Shown one piece after another: positions 1 to 5,632 of a stretch of DNA of 5,632 nucleotides. Source of the DNA: Sphingomonadaceae bacterium (GTDB lineage: Bacteria; Pseudomonadota; Alphaproteobacteria; Sphingomonadales; Sphingomonadaceae); contig JAFARM010000120.1 in NCBI GenBank assembly GCA_019245455.1, forward strand, positions 1 to 5,632, written 5' to 3'. Within the stretch, counting starts at the first letter, position 1. Each line of letters opens with the position of its first letter. The notes beneath the pieces are model-generated. The model made no database searches. It was not told the origin of the DNA and saw nothing but the letters and a program-made list of their open reading frames with translations. Both the position numbers and the translations under genes were made by a program.

Positions 1-1
1 G

Positions 2-80
2 CCGTCACCCCCGCGAAGGCGGGGGCCCATACTGCGCGACTGTTCGGGAGTATGGGTCCCGGCCTCCGCCGGGGTGACGG
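2..80. repeat. Composite inverted repeat, operon-distal copy
   Basis: Arms 2-33 and 49-80 are reverse complements at 28 of 32 positions with a 15-base loop (34-48). Each arm is also a hairpin: CCCCCGC-GAAG-GCGGGGG at 8-25 and CCCGGC-CTCC-GCCGGG at 58-73. The unit is related to the one at 110-187, sharing CCGTCA at the ends and the C-run/G-run core. Two such pairs in tandem, 29 bp apart, look like a REP/BIME-style cluster. The two arms differ in paired positions (for example 12 and 70), which keeps the inner hairpins intact. Confidence 0.85.
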
Positions 81-109
81 TCCGGCAAGCGGCGCACCCC
101 TATCCAAAT

Positions 110-187
110 CCGTCATCCCCGCGAACGCGGGGACCTAATGTCCCCAAGCCTCCCGAGATTGGGTCCCCGCTGTCGCGGGGATGACGG
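110..187. repeat. Composite inverted repeat, operon-proximal copy
   Basis: Arms 110-139 and 158-187 are reverse complements at 27 of 30 positions, separated by an 18-base loop. Each arm holds its own hairpin core: CCCCGCG...CGCGGGG on the left, and a CCCCGC...GCGGGG stem on the right. It begins 21 bp beyond the VOC stop codon. Units of this type (GTCATCCCCGCG...GCGGGGAC) are dispersed extragenic palindromes in many GC-rich proteobacteria, by my recollection. It could stabilise the 3' end of the operon mRNA or help end transcription, but no T-run follows, so I do not call an intrinsic terminator. Confidence 0.85.
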
Positions 188-208
188 GGGATGCAAGCGG
201 GGCTGAAA

Positions 209-604
209 CTACAGCAGCTCGATGTACTCGATCGTCAGCCCGCGCGTGTAGATCGGGCTGACGAAGTTGCAGCGGAACGGCCCGGCACCCTTGACGTGCT
301 CGGCCTCGAGGAACTTCGCGCCCTGCGCCTCGAGCTCGGCCGCTTTCAAATCGAGGCTGTCGGTCAGGTAGGCGAGGTGGTGTAGCCCCCCCATGCCCTT
401 GTTGAACTTTAGGAGCGGTCCGCCGTCGGGGATGACGAACTCGACCGGCGAGGCGCCGTTGCCGTGGGTGAAGACGCACAGCGCGTGGAACTCGGGCACA
501 TAGCCGCGATAGTCCTCGGTCAGCCCCAGCGTCGCCATCATCGCCGCCATCTCGTCCGCGTCCGGGACGACGATGCCGACGTGGTGCAGGACGGGCGGGG
601 TCAT
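209..604 (-). CDS. VOC-family protein (glyoxalase / methylmalonyl-CoA epimerase-like)
   Basis: 131 residues, a normal length for a single-module-pair VOC protein. Two beta-alpha-beta-beta-beta modules are recognisable. LHHVGIVVPD (6-15) opens the first, which closes with VEFVIP (54-59). GGLHHLAYLTD (72-82) opens the second, which closes with GLTIEYIEL (122-130). Likely metal ligands, by position against methylmalonyl-CoA epimerase, are His8, Glu55 (where epimerases often have Gln), His75 or His76, and Glu126. No transmembrane segment is present, so it should be cytoplasmic. The ATG overlaps the upstream stop as ATGA and has a good Shine-Dalgarno. The same frame stays open far upstream to 1348, but only as a shadow of the SGNH-like gene. 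The family includes epimerases, lyases and dioxygenases, so the reaction cannot be read from sequence. Its place in the operon suggests work on the acyl thioester or its precursor. It is the last gene of the operon. Confidence 0.9.
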   Translation of the reverse strand: MTPPVLHHVGIVVPDADEMAAMMATLGLTEDYRGYVPEFHALCVFTHGNGASPVEFVIPDGGPLLKFNKGMGGLHHLAYLTDSLDLKAAELEAQGAKFLEAEHVKGAGPFRCNFVSPIYTRGLTIEYIELL

Positions 605-1614
605 CGCGGAGCCTCCATCAGGGGGACGAGCTGCGGCGCCAGCCAGTCGGTGACGACGACCGCGCCGGCGTGGTTCAGGTGGGCGACGTCGGAGTACCAC
701 TCCGCGTGCGTCCGGACGAACGCGGCGTCGAACACCGGGCCGATCGTCGCATAGAGCGCCCGCTCCTGCAGCTCGGTCGGGCCGATGTAGTAGGGCAGGA
801 ACAGGAAGGCGACGCGGACCCCGTGCGCCCGCGCCACCGCCGCCATGCGGCGGAGGTAGGTGCGCTCGTCGCCGAACTCGACGTCGGCCAGCCGGCGTCC
901 GAGCTTGGGCGGGCGGACGCCGCGTTCGTAGCGGACCTTGCCGGCGGCAAGCGCGGCCGCCCCCGGCGAGACGTCGCGCTCGACCCGCGTCCCGTCGCCG
1001 GCGATGAAGGTGGTCGTCGTCTCGTCGTTGCTGCCGGCGTAATGCGCCGGGTCGAAGCGCGCCGGCAGGTCGAAGGCGGCGGGCATGAGCCGCGCCAGCG
1101 CCAGCCGTGCCTGGCGGTAGGGCAAATAGATCAGGTTCGCGAGCCAGTTGAGGTTGCCGACGTACGCCGGGTCGGCCACCGCGACGGCCGGCGCGACATA
1201 TTTGTATGCCGGGTGGCCGTAGCGGCTCGGCTTCTCGAGCACACCGACGACGATCAGGCGCGGGTGCTTCGTCGTCAGCAGCTCGTTCAGGATCACCCAG
1301 TTGAGGTCGCGGCCGTTCTCGGGAAGCGAGAAGTTGACCGTGTGCCACGCGTGGCCGGCGGCCGCGAGGTCGGCCTCCAGCCGCGGCGAGCTGATGCCCG
1401 CGCCGCTCCGCGACGGGCCGATGACGGCGATGTCGACCGGCGTCGGGTCGAAGTGGACGCGCTCGTAGATCCAGCGCACCCGGTTCTGGATCGTGTGGTC
1501 GAGCGTCGCGTAGCGCTGGTACGGGTCGTTGGGCAGCAGCGCCGCGGCGACGCCCGCCAGCACCGCGACCCCGAGGATCGCGGTCAGCAGCCGGAGCCAG
1601 GGGGCGCGGCGCAT
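601..1614 (-). CDS. Membrane-anchored SGNH-hydrolase-like protein, copy 2 (complete Ser/Asp/His set)
   Basis: 337 residues, a paralogue of the gene upstream of the MBOAT gene. My hand alignment of the first 140 residues is gap-free with about 62 identities (44%). It has a hydrophobic signal anchor (about 9-27), then LPNDPYQR (27-34), YERVHFDP (50-57) and the block-I-like VIGPSRS (64-70, Ser68). It also shares GHPAYKYVAPA (133-143) and LIYLPYRQ (161-168) with copy 1. The C-terminal block YSDVAHLNHAGA (307-318) supplies Asp309 and His312, so the expected catalytic set is intact, unlike in copy 1. The ATG lies 4 bp after the MBOAT stop with no Shine-Dalgarno, suggesting coupled translation; the aligned N-terminus of copy 1 supports this start. 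It is probably periplasmic and membrane-tethered, and may be an acyltransferase or esterase acting on the group delivered by the MBOAT protein (inference). Assignment to the SGNH-like fold rests on motifs only. Confidence 0.75.
   Translation of the reverse strand: MRRAPWLRLLTAILGVAVLAGVAAALLPNDPYQRYATLDHTIQNRVRWIYERVHFDPTPVDIAVIGPSRSGAGISSPRLEADLAAAGHAWHTVNFSLPENGRDLNWVILNELLTTKHPRLIVVGVLEKPSRYGHPAYKYVAPAVAVADPAYVGNLNWLANLIYLPYRQARLALARLMPAAFDLPARFDPAHYAGSNDETTTTFIAGDGTRVERDVSPGAAALAAGKVRYERGVRPPKLGRRLADVEFGDERTYLRRMAAVARAHGVRVAFLFLPYYIGPTELQERALYATIGPVFDAAFVRTHAEWYSDVAHLNHAGAVVVTDWLAPQLVPLMEAPR
612..616 (-). promoter_or_regulatory. Shine-Dalgarno of the VOC gene
   Basis: On the minus strand GGAGG lies 7 bases before the ATG at 604-602, inside the end of the upstream SGNH-like gene. 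It fixes the start of the VOC gene and is the clearest ribosome binding site in the window. The last gene of the operon can thus be initiated on its own as well as through the ATGA overlap. Confidence 0.8.
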
Positions 1615-1618
1615 CGGG

Positions 1619-3178
1619 TCAGAAGTTGAAGTAGAGGAAGACGGCCTGGCCGCGCTGGATGAACATCACCGCGGCGAACAGCAGGACGCCGGCGAAGACG
1701 ATGCCGCGCCTGTCAGGCCGCCAGCGCCACATCAGCGGCGGGTGGTTGACGTCGGCCCACTCGCCATAGTTCACCGCCGGGCGGTACGCGGCCATGATCT
1801 GCTGCGCGTTGGGGAGCAGGGCCACGACGAAGACCGTCGCGGCGATCAGCACGACGAGCCCGAGCGGCGGCAGGTAGCCCGTCGCGCCGAGCCCATCGAA
1901 GCCCGCCATCGCCCCCGTGATCGCGCCGGCGTCGGCGAGACCCGTCGCACGGAAGACGACGTTGGCGAAGGCGACGCAGACCAATGTCAGGACGTGATAC
2001 CCCGCGACCTCCCAGCGGCCGATGACGAGCGGCGGCAGCTTCGCCTTGCGCCGCTTGCGGTTGGCCTGCTTGCGCCGCTCGCGCCACGCCTCGTTCACCA
2101 GCACGTAGACCGCGTGCATCACGCCGAAGACGACGAACGTCCACCCCGCGCCGTGCCAGACACCGATCAGGACGAAGGTGATGAAGGTCGGCAGGCCGAC
2201 ACTGGCAGCAAACGCCGTCCAGCCGGTGAAGCCGCGCTCCGCCGACCAGCGGTTCAAGGGCAGGGCGATCGGCTGATAGACATAGGCGAGCAGGAAGCGC
2301 TGCAGCGTCATGTGCCAGCGCCGCCAATAGTCGATGATCGACGCCGCGCGCAGCGGCGAGTGGAAATTGAGCGGCAGCTTGACCCCGAACATCCGCCCCA
2401 GCCCGATCGCCATGTCGGAATAGCCCGAGAAGTCCATGTACAGCTGCAGCGTGTACGTCACCGCTGCCGTCCAGGCGCGCACCACGTCCCACTGCTGCGT
2501 GTGCGCGTGGAGGAACAGCGGGTTGGCGTAGCTCGACAGCGTGTCGGCGACGATCGTCTTCTTGGCGAGCCCGATGGTGAAGATGACGAGCCCGATGACG
2601 AGGTTGCGGCTCATCAGCCGCGCAAAGGTTGGCGCCCTCAGCTGCGGGATGATCTCCGAATAATGGACGATTGGCCCGGCGAGCAGCTGCGGGAAGAAGG
2701 CGGCGAACAGGCCGAACTCGATCGGCCCGGTGCCACGCACGATGCCGCGCGAGGTGTCGACGAGGTAGGCGATCTTCTGGAAGGTGAAGAAGCTGATTGC
2801 CAGCGGCAGGACGATGTGGTGCAGCTCGAAGCTGCTGCCCGTCACCGCGGTCACGTTCTCGACGACAAAGTTGGCGTATTTGTAATAGCCGAGCAGGCCG
2901 AGGTCGACGACCAGGCCGAACACCAGCAGCGCCCTGACCACGCCCGGCCGTTCGCGCAGCCGCGCGCGCTGGATCAGGTCGCCGATAATGTAGTTGAAGA
3001 CGATCGCGAACAGCAGGATCGGCAGGTCGGCCGGCCGCCACCACGCGTAGAACACCAGGCTGGCGAGGCTGAGGACGACCGCCGCCGTCTTCTGCCCGAA
3101 CAGCCGGCCGCTGAGATAGAAGGCGACGAGCGCCGCCGGCAGGAAGCCGAAGATGAAGACGAAGCTGTTGAACAGCAT
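1619..3178 (-). CDS. MBOAT-family membrane-bound O-acyltransferase (AlgI/DltB type)
   Basis: 519 residues with many hydrophobic segments, the usual size for AlgI-type proteins. The N-terminus MLFNSFVFIFGFLP matches the family start and supports this ATG. Family motifs in order are YYKYANF (98-104), LPLAISFFTFQKIAYLVD (125-142), LAGPIVHYSEI (166-176), DFSGYSDMAIGLGRMFG (249-265), YWRRWHMTLQRFL (284-296, His289) and GVWHGAGWTF (339-348, His342, the conserved catalytic His). A second conserved-looking His is at 355 (GVMHA). A strongly basic loop (366-380) is probably cytoplasmic. The C-terminal LPNAQQIM...YRPA (455-467) is also typical. Members pass an acyl group from a cytoplasmic donor, often a carrier-protein thioester, through the membrane for attachment to a glycan, teichoic acid or lipid. 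The ATG abuts the upstream TAG. The FkbH-like neighbour suggests a glyceryl or derived acyl group instead of acetyl, which is inference. Family assignment is very secure; donor and acceptor are unknown. Confidence 0.95.
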   Translation of the reverse strand: MLFNSFVFIFGFLPAALVAFYLSGRLFGQKTAAVVLSLASLVFYAWWRPADLPILLFAIVFNYIIGDLIQRARLRERPGVVRALLVFGLVVDLGLLGYYKYANFVVENVTAVTGSSFELHHIVLPLAISFFTFQKIAYLVDTSRGIVRGTGPIEFGLFAAFFPQLLAGPIVHYSEIIPQLRAPTFARLMSRNLVIGLVIFTIGLAKKTIVADTLSSYANPLFLHAHTQQWDVVRAWTAAVTYTLQLYMDFSGYSDMAIGLGRMFGVKLPLNFHSPLRAASIIDYWRRWHMTLQRFLLAYVYQPIALPLNRWSAERGFTGWTAFAASVGLPTFITFVLIGVWHGAGWTFVVFGVMHAVYVLVNEAWRERRKQANRKRRKAKLPPLVIGRWEVAGYHVLTLVCVAFANVVFRATGLADAGAITGAMAGFDGLGATGYLPPLGLVVLIAATVFVVALLPNAQQIMAAYRPAVNYGEWADVNHPPLMWRWRPDRRGIVFAGVLLFAAVMFIQRGQAVFLYFNF

Positions 3179-4225
3179 CTAGCTGGCCCCCGCCGCTGGT
3201 CCCGCCGTCGCCGCGGCCGCCGGGCGCAGCGTCGCCTCGACCGCGCGCGCGACGCGGTCGCTGGCGATCATCGCGCCCTTGTGGTTGAGGTGGGCGAAGC
3301 TCTGGTACAGCCCGGCCTGCTGCGCCAGGTCGCTGAAGTCGATGATCCGCCCGCGCTGCCCGTAGAACGCCGCCGTCTGCGACACGCGCGGCCCCTCGAA
3401 CTCGGGCAGATAGGCGAACAGCACCGGCACGCCGGCCGCGCGCGCCATGTGGATGACGGCGTCGCTGTAGGCGGGCTCGTCGCGTTCGGTGACGCGCCGG
3501 ATCGCCGCCGGCAGGTGCGACGGGTGGTGCTGCCCGGCGAACGCCGCCGCCTCGTCGCGCAGGTACTCGGCGGTGCGCGGCGCATCCATGTCATAGCGCT
3601 TGCCGTCGGCCAGCGTCTGCGACACGGTGAAGTCGATCGGCTTGGCCCGGTAGATCGCGGGATCGAACGCCGGGCGCAGGCCGAAGGCGTGCGGAAGCAG
3701 CGCCGCGCCGGCGAGTTCGATCTGGCGGTAGGGCAAATAGATCAGGTCGAGCGGCCAGTTGTGGAGCAGCGGCGCCGGCGGCGCGGCGATGCCCGCGGCC
3801 GGCGCGATATATTTAAACCCCGGATGGCCCCACGGGTGGAACGACGAGCCCATGACCATGACGAGGACCCGGGGCTTCTTGAAGCGGAACAGCTCGCGGG
3901 CGATCGCCCACTGGATGTTGCGCCCGTCCTCGATCACCGACAGGTTGGCGACGTTGAGCGGCAGCCCGTCGGCAGCGAGCTTCTCGGCGATGCACGGCCC
4001 GGAGAGCCCCAGCAGCGTCCGCGACGAGCCGATGATGGCGACGTCGATCGGCGCGGGGTCGAAGTGGATCCGCTCATAGGCCCAGGTGGCGTTGCCGTAG
4101 AGCGTGTTCTCGATCAGCTGCCAGCGCTGGTACGGGTTGTCGGGCAGCGCCGCCGCGCCGACAGCCGACAGCAGCGCGACCCCGAGGATCGCCAGCAGAG
4201 GGCGCGGCCAGCGCAGGCGCTTCAC
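3179..4225 (-). CDS. Membrane-anchored SGNH-hydrolase-like protein, copy 1 (catalytic Asp position is Ser)
   Basis: 348 residues. A basic start (MKRLRW) and one hydrophobic stretch (about 8-27) suggest an uncleaved signal anchor with the rest in the periplasm. IDVAIIGSSRT (60-70) resembles SGNH block I, with Ser68 the likely nucleophile. NLSVIEDGRN (94-103) resembles the next block, and FAHLNHKGA (310-318) resembles the C-terminal His block with His312. The Asp expected three residues before that His is Ser309. The GTG start directly follows the fkbH-like TGA with no spacer and no clear Shine-Dalgarno, so it is probably translationally coupled. The start is supported because the N-terminus aligns without gaps to the downstream paralogue; the next in-frame Met is only at residue 124. 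The Ala-rich tail (333-348) looks disordered. By analogy with AlgJ/AlgX next to AlgI, it may help or carry out acyl transfer for the adjacent MBOAT protein; this is inference. I know no named family for it. Confidence 0.75.
   Translation of the reverse strand: MKRLRWPRPLLAILGVALLSAVGAAALPDNPYQRWQLIENTLYGNATWAYERIHFDPAPIDVAIIGSSRTLLGLSGPCIAEKLAADGLPLNVANLSVIEDGRNIQWAIARELFRFKKPRVLVMVMGSSFHPWGHPGFKYIAPAAGIAAPPAPLLHNWPLDLIYLPYRQIELAGAALLPHAFGLRPAFDPAIYRAKPIDFTVSQTLADGKRYDMDAPRTAEYLRDEAAAFAGQHHPSHLPAAIRRVTERDEPAYSDAVIHMARAAGVPVLFAYLPEFEGPRVSQTAAFYGQRGRIIDFSDLAQQAGLYQSFAHLNHKGAMIASDRVARAVEATLRPAAAATAGPAAGAS
3187..3191 (-). promoter_or_regulatory. Weak G-rich ribosome binding site of the MBOAT gene
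   Basis: The minus strand reads GGGGG, followed by 8 bases and then the ATG at 3178-3176. It is only a partial match to a Shine-Dalgarno in a GC-rich background. Coupling to the upstream TAG, which touches the ATG, may matter more. Confidence 0.35.
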
Positions 4226-5632
4226 TCAGGCGACCGTCGAGTCGATGCGCATCGGCAGGTCGGGCGCGGTATAGCCGGCGAGGTCCAGCCGCCACACCGT
4301 CTCGCCGCCGTCCTCGCCGCTCACCCGCTCGAAACCCAGCTTGGGATAATGGTCGGCGACCATCCTGTTCTTGGCGGACGGGATGTAGCGGCCGATCAGC
4401 TGCGTCGCCCCGGCGGCGCGGGCGGCGGCGACGACCTGGCTCAGCACCGCCTCCTCCATCCGCCGGCCGAGGACGCGGCAGCTCATCAGCCAGGTGTCGA
4501 TCTCCGACGCCTTCGTGTCGATGACGACGACCGAGATCATGCCGTTGTCGCCGAAGCGGTCGGCGAGGCGGATCTGCATCGTGATCTTGGCCGGATCGGC
4601 CTCCATCGCCGCGACCTCGGCCTCGGTATAGCGGCGCGTCGTCAGGTTGAACTGGTTCGACTTGTTGATCAGCTGGGCGATGCGCGCGCGGCCGACGCTG
4701 TCGAACGGGCGGAAGTCGGCGACCATGTCGAGGCTGGCGAGGTAGCCCGCCATGTCGCTCGTCCCGGCGAAGGCGGCGCGCTCGGCGTTGGCGCGGTACT
4801 GGTCGGCGCGGGACCGGTCCTCGTCGGCGAAGGCGACCGCCTCGAACCAGCCGCCGGCGAGCAGCGCGCGCGGGTAGAGGGCCGGGTCGGCGGGCAGCTC
4901 GGGCACGGCGACCATCGGCAGCTCGCGCCGCACCTGCGCCCGCTCGACCGGATTGTCGTCGAGGAAGCACAGCGAATCGATGCCGATGTTGAGCGCGGCG
5001 GCGATGGCGCGGAGGTTGGTCGCCTTGTCGCCCCAGTTGGCGACGAACGACGCGATGTGCGTCTCCTTCAGCGGCATCTCGGGGTGGTCGCGGAACGGCC
5101 CGCGCGCAACGTCGTCGTCGTTCTTCGAGCAGACGGCGAGGATGATGCCGCGCTCGCGCAAGGCCAGCGCCGTCTGCTGGATGGCAAGGAACGCCTCGCC
5201 CGCCGCCGATCCCTGGCCGAGCTTGATACCGTCGACACCGTCGTCGCCGATGACCCCGCCCCACAGCGTGTTGTCGAGGTCGAGGACGAGGCACTTGCGC
5301 GTCGTGCCGCGGATCGCCGCCACCGTGCGCGCGACGACGTCGGCGTAGAGCGGGATCAGGTCAGGGTCGAACGGCAGCTTGGCCGCGTTCCACTGCCCGG
5401 CGTCGTGCCAGCGGGCGAGCCCGACCAGCGCCGCGGTGCGAGCGATGTCGACCAGCACGATGCGCTTGGCCCGCGCCCACTCGACGAGCTGCGCGTTCAG
5501 GGCGGCAACCTGCCCGGCCACCGACCCCGGCTCGACCGCGTCGAGGCTGCCGAACAGCGGCTCGGCCGGGGGCGGGATCGTCGCCACCAGCACCCCGCCG
5601 GGCGCCGACGCCGCCAGGCCGTCGACCATCGC
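4226..5632 (-). CDS. FkbH-like HAD-IIIC family protein with C-terminal GNAT-like domain (5' end cut by window edge)
   Basis: 468 codons are visible and the frame stays open through the right edge, so the N-terminus is missing. FkbH-family proteins are usually longer (about 550-650 residues), with an N-terminal SGNH-like segment; residues 1-108 here (numbered from the Met at 5629) look like the end of it. The HAD core follows. Motif I is DLDNTLWGG (117-125, nucleophile Asp117 and Asp119), motif II is VCSKND (167-171, Ser169), and the acidic motif IV is FLDDNP (222-227). The family hallmark INKSNQFNLTTRRYT (321-335) comes next, then a GNAT-like C-terminal domain (about 348-450) with RFGDNGMISVVV and SCRVLGRRMEE. 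Characterised FkbH homologues take a glyceryl unit from 1,3-bisphosphoglycerate, dephosphorylate it and load it onto an acyl carrier protein in the cytoplasm. That activity is known for the family and not proven here. It is the first visible gene of the operon, and its TGA abuts the next start codon. Family call is very secure; substrate is not. Confidence 0.95.
   Translation of the reverse strand, partial: AMVDGLAASAPGGVLVATIPPPAEPLFGSLDAVEPGSVAGQVAALNAQLVEWARAKRIVLVDIARTAALVGLARWHDAGQWNAAKLPFDPDLIPLYADVVARTVAAIRGTTRKCLVLDLDNTLWGGVIGDDGVDGIKLGQGSAAGEAFLAIQQTALALRERGIILAVCSKNDDDVARGPFRDHPEMPLKETHIASFVANWGDKATNLRAIAAALNIGIDSLCFLDDNPVERAQVRRELPMVAVPELPADPALYPRALLAGGWFEAVAFADEDRSRADQYRANAERAAFAGTSDMAGYLASLDMVADFRPFDSVGRARIAQLINKSNQFNLTTRRYTEAEVAAMEADPAKITMQIRLADRFGDNGMISVVVIDTKASEIDTWLMSCRVLGRRMEEAVLSQVVAAARAAGATQLIGRYIPSAKNRMVADHYPKLGFERVSGEDGGETVWRLDLAGYTAPDLPMRIDSTVA

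Larger units (their letters stand above)
1..208. other. Non-coding tail after the operon
   Basis: No credible gene is present. Nearly all of it is the two palindromic repeats; the remaining linkers, 81-109 and 188-208, show no promoter, RNA or binding-site pattern I can defend. What lies beyond the left edge is unknown. Confidence 0.8.

Noticed and set aside
2..187. CRISPR array
   Set aside because: The repeats face each other as inverted pairs, vary in sequence, and have loops and linkers of unequal length. This is the pattern of REP-like palindromes.
110..187. Intrinsic (rho-independent) terminator
   Set aside because: The stem is strong but no T-run follows it on either strand, so only a possible role in ending or protecting the transcript is noted under the repeat.
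209..1348. A 379-residue reading of the VOC frame, which would make a fusion protein
   Set aside because: The first two thirds are low-complexity Arg/Ala-rich shadow of SGNH-like copy 2. VOC homology starts exactly at the ATG at 604, which has a GGAGG site 7 bases upstream.
670..1629. Long plus-strand open frame (319 codons) opposite SGNH-like copy 2
   Set aside because: It is antisense to a gene with clear motifs and a paralogue. Its translation is rich in Arg, Val, Asp and Gly with no recognisable domain, as expected for a shadow frame in GC-rich DNA.
1713..3044. 443-codon minus-strand frame inside the MBOAT gene
   Set aside because: It is out of frame with the motif-bearing MBOAT protein, its product is dominated by Arg, Ala and Pro, and it has no family features.
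4953..5348. Plus-strand 131-codon frame opposite the FkbH-like gene
   Set aside because: It lies antisense to the HAD motifs and has no domain of its own.

Overview
The window is a very GC-rich bacterial segment. It carries five tightly packed genes, all on the minus strand, so transcription runs from the right edge to the left, followed by a short non-coding tail of palindromic repeats. GC-rich codon use and repeats with cores of the type GTCATCCCCGCG...CGCGGGGAC fit an alphaproteobacterium, and a sphingomonad-like genome is my best guess. That assignment is an inference; no taxonomic marker gene is present.

Layout in order of transcription: (1) 5632-4226, an FkbH-like HAD-IIIC/GNAT-type protein whose start lies beyond the right edge; (2) 4225-3179, a membrane-anchored SGNH-hydrolase-like protein; (3) 3178-1619, an MBOAT-family O-acyltransferase of the AlgI/DltB type; (4) 1614-601, a paralogue of gene 2; (5) 604-209, a small VOC (glyoxalase/methylmalonyl-CoA epimerase-like) protein. 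Gene junctions are 0, 0, +4 and -4 bp, so this is almost certainly one operon with translational coupling. No promoter is visible because the operon begins outside the window.

Positions 1-208 hold no gene. They contain two long imperfect inverted repeats (2-80 and 110-187). Each is built from two facing copies of a roughly 30-bp unit that is itself a hairpin. The nearer one begins 21 bp past the last stop codon and may protect or end the operon mRNA.

How the genes may work together (inference): FkbH proteins in polyketide pathways load a glyceryl unit from 1,3-bisphosphoglycerate onto an acyl carrier protein. MBOAT proteins of the AlgI type move acyl groups across the membrane, and SGNH-like partners (compare AlgJ/AlgX) finish the transfer onto a glycan. 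The operon therefore looks like an export-and-decorate system for a three-carbon or other small acyl group on a surface polymer or lipid. No carrier protein gene and no glycan synthesis gene lies in the window. The two SGNH-like proteins flanking the MBOAT are an old duplication. One retains a full Ser/Asp/His set, whereas the other has Ser in place of the Asp, which suggests a division of labour.
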